30,247 nucleotides of DNA from a virus: IMG/VR virus record IMGVR_UViG_3300034358_000028, positions 1-30,247 of that record; one strand, 5' to 3'. The notes below the pieces were generated by a model. It was not told the DNA's origin. It did not search any database and saw only the letters and a program-made list of their open reading frames with translations. Positions 13,327 through 21,698 of the stretch are shown here, piece after piece (positions within the stretch are counted from its first letter, which is position 1; the number at the start of each line of letters is the position of its first letter). The translations under genes were made by a program, and so were the position numbers.

Positions 13327-13725
13327 ATGTGCGAGTGGCGCGGGTGGAATCCGATGAATATATTCATCATGGATCGACGCCCACCAAAATGGGCCGATGA
13401 ACTGTTAGACGACATTCAAACCCTGATTGAAAAGGTGCACCGTATGAACGAACAACTCGACACTCTCGTCCAACGCGTTTCCGCTATCGAAAACGCCGGA
13501 GATTCCGCCATTCTGCTCCTGCAAGACCTAAAGGCAGCGCTCGATTCCGCCATTGCCACAAGCGATTGGGGCGCCGTGAACGATATCAATCAGCGCCTGG
13601 CCGCGCAGACCGATGAACTGGCCGCCGCGGTGTCGACCTATACGCCAGGCTCAACCGAGCCGACCGACCCCGGGCCAACCGATCCCGAGCCAACCGATCC
13701 CGAGCCAACCGACCCCGAGGCATAA
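13327..13725 (+). CDS. coiled-coil protein with TDPEP tail
   Basis: Up to 132 residues. A helical, heptad-like central region (MNEQLDTLVQRVSAIENAGD and onward to about residue 105) resembles phage coiled-coil proteins, and the C-terminus is a tandem TDPEP/TDPGP repeat encoded by 15-base DNA repeats (about 13665-13722). The start is uncertain: ATG 13327 and 13354 are possible, but ATG 13444 has AAGGTG seven bases upstream and would give a 93-residue protein beginning MNEQLDTL. It lies where a tail assembly chaperone is expected; an inference only. Confidence 0.55.
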   Translation: MCEWRGWNPMNIFIMDRRPPKWADELLDDIQTLIEKVHRMNEQLDTLVQRVSAIENAGDSAILLLQDLKAALDSAIATSDWGAVNDINQRLAAQTDELAAAVSTYTPGSTEPTDPGPTDPEPTDPEPTDPEA

Positions 13726-13743
13726 CGAACCGACTGCCGTCAT

Positions 13744-13784
13744 CGCCAGGCCATCCGCCTGGCGCGGATTGAAACGATTGAAAT
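13744..13784 (+). repeat. solitary CRISPR-like repeat unit
   Basis: A perfect stem CGCCAGGC / GCCTGGCG with loop CATCC (13744-13764) is followed by CGGATTGAAACGATTGAAAT (13765-13784), running straight into the tape measure ATG. The tail is nearly identical to the one at 8533-8553, while the stem sequence differs but stays perfectly paired. The element fills the gap between the coiled-coil gene and the tape measure gene. Confidence 0.75.
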
Positions 13785-16451
13785 ATGCCACCCCCGAGCA
13801 ATAACCTCGCCATCCGCCTCCTGATCGCCGCGCAAGACGGCGCATCGGAAGTCCTGAATTCGGTTGGCCAGGCGTTAGGCTCCCTCAAGGAAAAGCTCCT
13901 CGCATTAGGCACGGTCGCTGGGATTACGGCCCTTTTCGATCAGCTATTAAGCGCCGGAAAGCGGGTGCAGGATCTGCGCACCGACATGGAGTTTGCCGCC
14001 GGCGGGACCCAAGAGCTCGACGCGGCCATGCGCGATGTCAGCGGGACGGCGCGAGACCTCGGGTTGGGGGTCTACGATCTCGCCGACTCCTACATTCGCC
14101 TCAAGAACCTGGGCCTGGACCCGAGCCGACAAGCGTTAATCGCCTACGCCAACATCGCCGCGGCCTCCGGCAAGAGCACTATCGATTTCGCCGAAGCGGT
14201 CGCCGACGCCATCACCGGCGAATTCGAGCGCCTCAAAGAATTCGGCATCAAGGCATCCGCGAACGGGGACCAAGTCACCCTGCGGCTGCGTAACCACTCG
14301 ATCCAGATCGCCAACGATGCCCGCAGCATCGAAGAAGCGTTGATCCGCATCGGCGAGGTGGACTTTGCGGGCGCCGCGGTGGCCGGTGCCGACAATGCCA
14401 GCGCGGCCATCGACCGCATGGCCTCCAGCATCGATCGCCTGGTCGGGCTCATCGCGCTGGACTCCGGGCTCGTCGACGGCACCGCCAAGTGGGCCTCGGC
14501 CGTGGCCAGCCTGGCCGACGCGCTGGGCGCCAAGGCCGTGCCCGCCACGACCACCTTCGGCAAGGCGATGGAGACCACGCAGCCCATCCTGGAGGGGATG
14601 ATTCACCCGACGCAAACCCTGGTCGAGCACATCCTCTCGCTCGGCCCGGCCGCGCTTAACTCCCTCACCGGCTGGGTGTCCATGGCCAAGGGCATGGACG
14701 AGGCGCGCATCGCCGCCTTGCAGCTCGCGGACAAGACCCAGGCGGTCGCCGATGCGGATAGCGCCGCCGCCGCCGCGGCCAAGGCCCAAACCGAACAACA
14801 GCGGATGTTGGCCGAACAGGTTCAAAATCTGCTCATCGATGAGACCGCCCTCGCCGCGGCCACGGCCAAGATCTCCGAGGCGTTTAACCGCTCGCTCAAG
14901 ATCTTCGTCGACTCGCGCACCGCCGCCCTGGACCTGGCGGATGCCAAGCAGAAACTCGGGATCGCGGCCGCGAAGGCCGCGGGGGACGAGACCGCCGCCT
15001 TACGCTTGACCGCACAGGCCTCGGTGGATGCCATCGCCCGCGCCCAGGAGCGCCAACGCATCGCCGCCCTGGCCGTTGCCGCGGCCGAAGGGGAACTGGC
15101 CACCCTCCAGAAAACCGCGACCGCCAAGGAGCAAGAGATCGACCAGCTCAAGGCGCTGGTGGCCCAACGCCGGGCGGCCTACGACCAGTCGGCGCTCGCC
15201 GTGCAGGTCGCACAGCAAGAGGAGCTCCAAACGCGCCTGGCCACCCTGACCTATGGCGACCAAAGCGCCCAGCTCAACGCCCTGGTGACCCAGCGTGATC
15301 GCCTGCAAGCGTCCATCCGGGCCGAAGGCGCGCAGAGCGCCGCCGCCCAACCCCTGATCGCCCAGCTCGCCATCGTCCAGCAGCAGGTTGCGGATGCCGC
15401 CCACGACGCGGCGCTGCGTATCGATGAGACGGTCAATGCCTTGGGGCGTGAGCAGGCGCTGGCGACCGCTCGGGCAGACATCCAGATCGCCGACATTGCC
15501 CGGCGCCGGGAGCTGGCTCAGGCGGAGAACGACGAGGTCGCGGCACTCAACCTGACCGCCGAGATGTACCGGCAAGAGATGAACCTTATCCGGGAGTCGG
15601 CGAGTGCGAAGCGCGACGAGGCCCTGTTGCTTTCCCAGAAAGCGGATGCCATGGAGACAGCGGCCAAGGCCACCGGCGGCTATACCGCGGAGGAGCGGGA
15701 GGCGGTGGCGGCCATGCGCGATGCCGCGGAGATGGCGGGGCTGGTGGCCAAGCGGATGGATGTCGATGCCCGGGCGAAACGCGATGCCTTAGAAGCGACC
15801 CGCGCCCTGGCCAACCAACAGCGGGTGCTGTCGGAGGAATTCGGCAAGGCCGGTGCGACCGGCGTCAGGTCCATGGACGACGTGCGCCGGGCCATCGATC
15901 AGGCGGCCAGCGGCGGGGAGATCGACGCCCTCGGGCGTGCGCTCCAAGAGGCGTTCCAGAAGGCCGTCCTGAGCGCCGACGAATACAAACAAGCACTCGA
16001 CCAGGTGTTGGAAAAGACCCGGGATCTCAAAGACGAAAACGAATCGCGCAAGTCCGTTGTCGATTTCGAACGGCTCTTCGAGCAATACGGCACCGATGTT
16101 GGGCGGGTCCGACGAGCGAGCCCGGGGGACCGGCAGGGGGTTGTCGCCAAAGCCTATGCGAAGTGGCTTGAGGCAAAGCGGCGGGCGGCTTCCGGCGAAT
16201 CTGAACCGGTCGACACCCGCACCGCCGAGGGGTACTTCAAGCAAGAAGCCGAAGCGGAAGCCGCCAGGCGGGCGCAGCAAGAAGCGCAGCAGGCAAAGGC
16301 CGATGCCGAAGGAAATAGCCGGCGCCCGGCCTTCCGCACCGTCCGCGTCGAGCTGGTCTCCGGCGGCAAAACCACCCACCTCGACCTGCCCGAGGGGCAG
16401 GACAACGCCCTCCTCGACGCTATCCGGCGCTCGGGACTCGCAGCTAGTTGA
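13785..16451 (+). CDS. tail tape measure protein
   Basis: An 888-residue protein that sets tail length and is ejected ahead of DNA. The N-terminus (NLAIRLLIAAQDGASEVLNSV) and the segment with hydrophobic LLALGTVAGITALFDQLL and FAAGGTQELDAAMRDVSGTA are typical of tape measure proteins, as is FERLKEFGIKAS. Residues about 300-750 are long Ala/Gln/Arg/Glu-rich coiled coil (ADAA..QALAEQ patterns). The C-terminus carries VRVELVSGGKTTHLDLPEG. At about 0.15 nm per residue the length implies a tail near 130 nm, so a siphovirus. No ribosome binding site is evident because the CRISPR-like repeat abuts the start. Confidence 0.9.
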   Translation: MPPPSNNLAIRLLIAAQDGASEVLNSVGQALGSLKEKLLALGTVAGITALFDQLLSAGKRVQDLRTDMEFAAGGTQELDAAMRDVSGTARDLGLGVYDLADSYIRLKNLGLDPSRQALIAYANIAAASGKSTIDFAEAVADAITGEFERLKEFGIKASANGDQVTLRLRNHSIQIANDARSIEEALIRIGEVDFAGAAVAGADNASAAIDRMASSIDRLVGLIALDSGLVDGTAKWASAVASLADALGAKAVPATTTFGKAMETTQPILEGMIHPTQTLVEHILSLGPAALNSLTGWVSMAKGMDEARIAALQLADKTQAVADADSAAAAAAKAQTEQQRMLAEQVQNLLIDETALAAATAKISEAFNRSLKIFVDSRTAALDLADAKQKLGIAAAKAAGDETAALRLTAQASVDAIARAQERQRIAALAVAAAEGELATLQKTATAKEQEIDQLKALVAQRRAAYDQSALAVQVAQQEELQTRLATLTYGDQSAQLNALVTQRDRLQASIRAEGAQSAAAQPLIAQLAIVQQQVADAAHDAALRIDETVNALGREQALATARADIQIADIARRRELAQAENDEVAALNLTAEMYRQEMNLIRESASAKRDEALLLSQKADAMETAAKATGGYTAEEREAVAAMRDAAEMAGLVAKRMDVDARAKRDALEATRALANQQRVLSEEFGKAGATGVRSMDDVRRAIDQAASGGEIDALGRALQEAFQKAVLSADEYKQALDQVLEKTRDLKDENESRKSVVDFERLFEQYGTDVGRVRRASPGDRQGVVAKAYAKWLEAKRRAASGESEPVDTRTAEGYFKQEAEAEAARRAQQEAQQAKADAEGNSRRPAFRTVRVELVSGGKTTHLDLPEGQDNALLDAIRRSGLAAS

Positions 16452-16463
16452 GGACAGCACATC

Positions 16464-19400
16464 GTGGCGATAACGGCGAACAGCCTGCGGTTTTACAAAG
16501 CGGAGCGGATGACGGACACCCCGGACGGTGGCGGGCGCATGAGTGGCACCGAGATCGTCTCCGACATCGAGAACCAGATCTTCGACGACATCTCCGACGT
16601 CGACTATGCCGCCGGGGATGTCTCCATTCGCAAGTGCTATGCGCTGGTCAAGAGCGCGGATACCGACAAGTATCTGGATGCCGGCTTCGCCATCTTCTCC
16701 CCCCCGGTCGGGGCCGGCGTGTCCGTGTTGGCCTTCAGCACGGGCAGCTTCTACGACGAGCGCTCGGCCCTGGTCGGCAAGCTCGAAGGCGCCATCATCC
16801 GCGGCGGGCGCTGGAACGGATACCTGTGGAGCCATGGGACACGTTCGATCACCATTTGGCAGAAGCCCGAAGCCGTTTTGCCGACGGTCAACGGGAGGAT
16901 GTTCCTGGTCGCGTCCGGATACTCGGAAGTGATTTGGATCACCCGGGTCATTACGACCGACTTGAAGCTCACGGACGAGAAAGGCGATTACTACATCAAG
17001 CAGGTGGTTATGGAGATCGCCGAGCCGATCCAACACACCTACATCGGGTCCGAGCCGCAACGCTTGACCCCGACGGCTGCGCAAGCCACCGTTGTTTACG
17101 ATTCCAACTATGACCCCTATGCCGTGGAGATGGTCGGCATCAAGGCGCTGACCGCCACCGCGGCCTTCGGGGACTATTCGGTCAAGGTGGCAAACCTCTA
17201 TTCGCCGGTCATCCCGACGGCGCTCGCCGAGACCCCCATTGCGGACACAACCCCCGCGGCCTCGATCACGACCCTGGTGCTGGCCAACACGGGAACGGTC
17301 TCGGTCACCACGAGCCTCGACTGCATCGGACCGACCAAGTCCTGGTTCCTCGGGTCCGGCATCTACCCGGGGACGCTGTCGATCTCGGTGTCCGGCTCGA
17401 CCATCGTCGACGTGGCCGGGTCCGCGCTCCTTGGGGCCACGGTCATCGGATCGGTCAACTACTCGGCCGGCGTCATCGCCTGGAACGCGTCCTGCCCGGC
17501 TTACGGCGCGGCCTCGAAGACCGCGACCTGGAAGCCCGCGGCAGCCCCGATCCGGGTCGGCGACACGGACATGATCCCGGTCACCCTGGAGAATCAGGGC
17601 TTCGTCTATGTGACGACGCTCGAACCCATCCCGTCGCCCGGCAGTCTGCGGGTGTCCTACCGGGCGGCCGGGACCTGGTACAGCCTCGCGGACAGCGGCA
17701 ACGGGGTCCTGACCGGCGTCAATAGCTCCTACGGGTCCGGCGTCCTGTCGCTCACGACCGGCACGGTGCAGCTCACCCTAGGCGCCCTGCCGGACGTGGA
17801 CAGCGCGATCATGCTGACCTGGGGCGTGCCGGTCACCACGGTGGCCCGCGGCGGAGAGACCCTGGCGTCTCCGGTCTGGCGCGGGAAGCTGGCCAACGCG
17901 GGGACCGCGCCTGGAACGATCAGCGCCTCTTGGACGGTCAGCGGGACTACCTACACCTTGACCGACAACGGGGCTGGGGTGCTGAGCGGGACTGGCGGGG
18001 CGGGGACCATCCGGTATTCCGACGGCTATTACGAGATCCGCCCGAGTGCGCTCCCCCCGTCCGGGACAGAGCTCAGCATCACCTACAGCCATGGGCCGGT
18101 GACCCAGGAGACGTTCGCCGCTCCGGCGCGTGGGCCCGGCGGGGAGTTGTCTCTGACGCTGTCGGCAGTTCCGCGCCAGGGGATGGTCGAGGTCGATTAC
18201 CCGGTCATTATTACCAAAGACGGCGAGACCGTCATCGATTCGCGCGGCGGCCCTATCCAAGTAATCAAGCGGGTGCGCGACAACGGCGCCGGGTTGCTGG
18301 TGGTGCCTAATGCGCTATACGGGAATGGAACGGTCGACTACAACGCCCGCTACATCGCGTGGAATCCCGAGTACACCGCGATGTATCCGGTACCGACTTT
18401 TCGCTCTCGAACCGATCAAAGCCCGGGAAGCTGGGGAGGGACCCCTGGAGCCAAGACAACGACGACATGGTTCATGGGAACCGTCATGACCTCCTGCGAG
18501 GCCATCTTCTCGAACGGGGACGTCACGGTGAAATACCGCCCGGTCGAGAGCGATACCACGATCACCGAGACATCCACCCTGCTGGCCCTGGAGATCGACC
18601 TCAACATGGTATGGGGCGAGACCATTGCCACCAATAGCCTACGCTTTCGCTTAGCCGGGGCCGTCTATGTGCAAACGGCCGGCGTGATCTACCGCGACCC
18701 GAGCGCCACGACCGGGGTGGGGACGTTGGCCGGGACGCTGGACGCGGCGACTGGGGTCGCCCGCATCACATCCTGGGTCTCGGGCGGCTCGCCCGCGGTC
18801 ATCCTGGATGCGCTCACGACCCAGATCGGCGCTCACCCGGTCTCGCTCGCGGTCTTCGCGACCGTCATCTCGCCCATCCGCTCGGGCTCGCTGCAGCTGC
18901 GGTGGGTCACCCTGGAGGGGGTTCCCAAGAGCAAGACGGTCGACGAGGACGGCTATCTGCAAGACACGGACGCTACGATCCAGGTCGACCCGCTCTTCGG
19001 TGTCGTGGTCGCCCGGTTTGGACACTTCCGGCCGGTCTCCGCCCTGACCCCGGAGGAGCTGGCCTCCGACTGGTACGACCCGGATGCAACCGAGGACATC
19101 GAGGGCGTCGAGAGCATCTGGAAGCCCCAGCTGGTCCTCTCCGACTCGATCATCTACAACGCCGTTGGGCAGACCTACATGCCGCCCGACAGCGATCTGC
19201 TCGGGGTCAACGCGGCCAAGCTCCCCCCGGACGGCAAGGCCCTCATCCTGCGCCCCGGGATGCTGGCCCTGGTCCACCATACGGATTCCCTCGCGGCATC
19301 GAGTCTGACCGCTGGGCAGACCATCGACTGCGGTCGCACTCGGCTGTATCGCGTGGTGATCGAGGACAGCGCGGGGATGCGGCTCGCGGCCGATCTGTAC

Positions 19401-20057
19401 ACCCTGAACCGGGAGCTCGGCACCCTGACGATGGCCGACCCACTCCCGCTCGACGGGTTCACCGGGCCTTATGCCATCCGGCATACCGTTGCCGATCTGC
19501 GGCGCATCCGCTCGGCAGACATCAACGGGACGGTCACCTTGTTGGGGCCGACCACGCACGCGTACCCGAGTGCCGAGTCGTTCTTGTCGGGGGTGGTCTA
19601 CATCGGGACGTTGCAGGCCAGGGTCTCCAACCTGTTCGCACAGGCCACCTGGACCAGCGTCTGGTCGGACGCCTTGATCGGATCGGCCCCGCTCGCGCAG
19701 TACAACAACGCCCTGTTCCCCGTCGCCGTCACCAACGAATCGGCCTACCCGGATCGGTTCCTGGTGCAGTTCACCAGCGCGACGGACTTCCGCGTCATCG
19801 GCGAGAACCTCGGGATTATCGGCGTCGGGGCAATCAACGTGAACTGCGAGCCGATCAATACGCTGACCGGCGAGCCGTATTTCACCATCGACTATCGCGG
19901 ATGGGGGATTGGGTGGGCGACCGGAAACTGTCTGCGGTTCAACGTCGCCGGGGCCTGTTATCCCATTGATGTGGTGCGGGCGGTTCAGCCGGGGGACCCG
20001 GTGGCGTCGGTCGATAAGTTCGAGCTTCTATTGACCGGCAACGTCGATAGTCCGTAA
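16464..20057 (+). CDS. large modular tail-tip protein
   Basis: A 1197-residue protein after the tape measure gene, starting at GTG 16464 with GAGGACAG upstream. Residues 1-210 form a conserved N-terminal part (NSLRFYKAERMTDTPDGGGR; DVSIRKCYALVKS; STGSFYDERSALVG) like a tail-tip protein seen in other phages, function unproven. The rest is serial beta modules: a repeated motif of D-x-G-x-G-x-L-x-G followed by GxVxY/GVLSL strands appears near residues 403 (LADSGNGVLTG), 496 (LTDNGAGVLSG), 601 (VRDNGAGLLVV) and, diverged, 826 (VDEDGYLQD). No catalytic motif seen. Likely a distal tail or fibre-supporting protein. Confidence 0.7.
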   Translation: MAITANSLRFYKAERMTDTPDGGGRMSGTEIVSDIENQIFDDISDVDYAAGDVSIRKCYALVKSADTDKYLDAGFAIFSPPVGAGVSVLAFSTGSFYDERSALVGKLEGAIIRGGRWNGYLWSHGTRSITIWQKPEAVLPTVNGRMFLVASGYSEVIWITRVITTDLKLTDEKGDYYIKQVVMEIAEPIQHTYIGSEPQRLTPTAAQATVVYDSNYDPYAVEMVGIKALTATAAFGDYSVKVANLYSPVIPTALAETPIADTTPAASITTLVLANTGTVSVTTSLDCIGPTKSWFLGSGIYPGTLSISVSGSTIVDVAGSALLGATVIGSVNYSAGVIAWNASCPAYGAASKTATWKPAAAPIRVGDTDMIPVTLENQGFVYVTTLEPIPSPGSLRVSYRAAGTWYSLADSGNGVLTGVNSSYGSGVLSLTTGTVQLTLGALPDVDSAIMLTWGVPVTTVARGGETLASPVWRGKLANAGTAPGTISASWTVSGTTYTLTDNGAGVLSGTGGAGTIRYSDGYYEIRPSALPPSGTELSITYSHGPVTQETFAAPARGPGGELSLTLSAVPRQGMVEVDYPVIITKDGETVIDSRGGPIQVIKRVRDNGAGLLVVPNALYGNGTVDYNARYIAWNPEYTAMYPVPTFRSRTDQSPGSWGGTPGAKTTTTWFMGTVMTSCEAIFSNGDVTVKYRPVESDTTITETSTLLALEIDLNMVWGETIATNSLRFRLAGAVYVQTAGVIYRDPSATTGVGTLAGTLDAATGVARITSWVSGGSPAVILDALTTQIGAHPVSLAVFATVISPIRSGSLQLRWVTLEGVPKSKTVDEDGYLQDTDATIQVDPLFGVVVARFGHFRPVSALTPEELASDWYDPDATEDIEGVESIWKPQLVLSDSIIYNAVGQTYMPPDSDLLGVNAAKLPPDGKALILRPGMLALVHHTDSLAASSLTAGQTIDCGRTRLYRVVIEDSAGMRLAADLYTLNRELGTLTMADPLPLDGFTGPYAIRHTVADLRRIRSADINGTVTLLGPTTHAYPSAESFLSGVVYIGTLQARVSNLFAQATWTSVWSDALIGSAPLAQYNNALFPVAVTNESAYPDRFLVQFTSATDFRVIGENLGIIGVGAINVNCEPINTLTGEPYFTIDYRGWGIGWATGNCLRFNVAGACYPIDVVRAVQPGDPVASVDKFELLLTGNVDSP

Positions 20058-20075
20058 TCGATTCGGTTAGTCGCT

Positions 20076-20315
20076 ATGTACCGCATCACAAACGTCGTGA
20101 GTCGATTGGGGATTGTCGGAGAATACCAGGTGAGGTTGTATAACAGAGCCAGCGGGGAGCTTGTTTCAGAGATGTCGAGCGGCGCCGACGGATCGTATGC
20201 TTTTAACGATCTCGAATATATTGAAAACGGCTATTTTGTCGTTGCATTCGACCATACGGAATCTCCGGTGAACGCGGCCATCTCAGATCTTCTTACCCCG
20301 GTCCCAATGCCGTGA
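20076..20315 (+). CDS. small beta-sandwich tail protein
   Basis: A 79-residue protein of the carboxypeptidase-regulatory-like type: VSRLGIVGEYQVRLYNRASG, then GSYAFNDLEYIENGYFVVAF and the terminal DLLTPVPMP. It shares its whole length with the N-terminal 80-90 residues of the LamG protein at 21699 (VTRLNGSPVASDVFVYE; GSYKIEDV; KYFLLCNYG; GPVTPL). Likely a small structural or fibre-attachment domain at the tail tip. Confidence 0.65.
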   Translation: MYRITNVVSRLGIVGEYQVRLYNRASGELVSEMSSGADGSYAFNDLEYIENGYFVVAFDHTESPVNAAISDLLTPVPMP

Positions 20316-20350
20316 AAAATCCAGACCAACAGACATCACGGAGGTGCTTT

Positions 20351-21289
20351 ATGAGCGCATTAAAGCTTTTACTCGTATCGGCCTTGCTGCTCTTCTCGAC
20401 GCTCGATCCAGCCTATTCCGCAACGGTGGTTGGCCCAAACTGTAAGCTCGGATGGCAGTTTCCTCAAGACCAGAACTTAACCATCGACGGGTTTAGGTTG
20501 TATGTGGATGGCAAGGCAACCGGTACAGCTTTGAATACGGTAAGGACAATGCTCTGCGGAACGCTTGCCCCAGGGGAACGTCGCCTGGAGCTCACGGCTT
20601 TCAAGGGCAGCTACGAGAGCGGGAAAAGCGCCCTGCTGTTGGTTGTCTATGTCCCGCCGACCTCGGACACGGGACAACTGAGCGCGCTTTCCGACATCGT
20701 CTCCGGCACCGTCGATCTTTCCGCCGAGGGCACCGTCGATTGGGTGCACTGGGGACTGACCGGCGCAACGAGCGTTACCCGCAAGAGCGGGGCGAGTACC
20801 CAAATCGGCGCCCTGACGATGTTTGGCGGGAGCCCGACGCGCTTCGATGACGGGCTTGCCGCGCCCGTGCGTTACACCTGGAGCGGCGGCACCCCCAGCG
20901 CGACCGCCACCACCAGCGCGCGGCTCATCTTAACGGGAACCGGCAAGGGCTTTCAGTTGACGGCCCCCGCGGACACCGACGAACGCACGTTGACGGTCTA
21001 TGTGAACCTGTATCTGACGCGCGGGCGAATTGATGCCAGTCTGAGCGACGCAAGCGCGCCGGCCATCGTCAAGACGGAGGAAAACCTCACCGGCGGTTTC
21101 AACCGCCGATTGTCCATCCGCTACCGCGCGGGCAGTCCCGGGCAGACCCTGACGGTGCGCTGGACCCAAGAGATTACCGGCGGCAGCGGCGGCAATGTGT
21201 CTATTGGGGCAGCAACGCTTAGGCTAACCGTGCCCGTGGCCCCAGTGGCAATAGAGAAGCCGACAGGCCTATTCATCGTTAATTCTTGA
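20351..21289 (+). CDS. secreted Fn3-like protein in tail operon
   Basis: A 312-residue protein with a convincing Sec signal peptide, residues 1-24 (MSALKLLLVSALLLFSTLDP then AYSA). The start ATG 20351 is preceded by GGAGG at 20340-20344, six bases away, which decides it over an in-frame GTG at 20312. Residues about 25-105 look like a fibronectin type III-like domain (LTIDGFRLYVDG; RRLELTAFKGSYESGKS). Residues about 115-300 form a second beta domain with VDLSAEGTVDWVHWGLTGAT, and TLTVYVNLYLTRGRIDASLSD, a module found in bacterial surface proteins. Export is unusual for a virion protein; a lysogenic-conversion or surface role is possible. Confidence 0.7.
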   Translation: MSALKLLLVSALLLFSTLDPAYSATVVGPNCKLGWQFPQDQNLTIDGFRLYVDGKATGTALNTVRTMLCGTLAPGERRLELTAFKGSYESGKSALLLVVYVPPTSDTGQLSALSDIVSGTVDLSAEGTVDWVHWGLTGATSVTRKSGASTQIGALTMFGGSPTRFDDGLAAPVRYTWSGGTPSATATTSARLILTGTGKGFQLTAPADTDERTLTVYVNLYLTRGRIDASLSDASAPAIVKTEENLTGGFNRRLSIRYRAGSPGQTLTVRWTQEITGGSGGNVSIGAATLRLTVPVAPVAIEKPTGLFIVNS

Positions 21290-21298
21290 GCCAATCCA

Positions 21299-21697
21299 AT
21301 GAACGAGTATGTGTCGCTCGCACTGGCCCGTCGGCAAATTCGGGCCACTCAACACGCGGGATGGCTGGCTGGGGGGAAGCTGCGGCTCTATACCACTCCG
21401 AGGCCAGCCACTCCCGAGACTGCGGTGACGACGCAAACATTGCTCTGCGAGTTCGACATGGCCGATCCGTTCGGGACTGTAGTTAACGCCATCATGACCG
21501 GATCGATTCCTGCTCCTGCCCTGATTGCAGAGACTGGCACTCCGGTGTGGGGGCGCTATGTCGATTCGGTAGGGGAGACCGTATCGGATGCCGATGTGGG
21601 CCTGACCGGATCTGGGGCTGCGATCATCGTAGAGAACGCGAGCTTCGTGCAGGGGGCTTTAGCGGCGCTGATGTCTCAAGTGATCGAGGAAGGTTGA
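21299..21697 (+). CDS. small tail-cluster protein
   Basis: A 132-residue protein: MNEYVSLALARRQIRATQHA, GKLRLYTTPRPATPE, LLCEFDMADPFG, ending FVQGALAALMSQVIEEG. The middle reads as a compact beta domain and the G-x-VWGRYVDS region is conserved-looking. I cannot name a family. It sits between the secreted protein and the LamG protein, and its stop is one base from the next start, so it is probably expressed and used together with them. Confidence 0.55.
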   Translation: MNEYVSLALARRQIRATQHAGWLAGGKLRLYTTPRPATPETAVTTQTLLCEFDMADPFGTVVNAIMTGSIPAPALIAETGTPVWGRYVDSVGETVSDADVGLTGSGAAIIVENASFVQGALAALMSQVIEEG

Positions 21698-21698
21698 A

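Noticed and set aside
12898-13725. A lambda G/T-style programmed frameshift before the tape measure gene
   Set aside because: The two genes are separate with their own starts, and I see no slippery heptamer near the end of the first.
15789-17084. A 431-codon open frame on the - strand
   Set aside because: Runs antisense across the end of the tape measure and the start of the next tail gene; no motifs.
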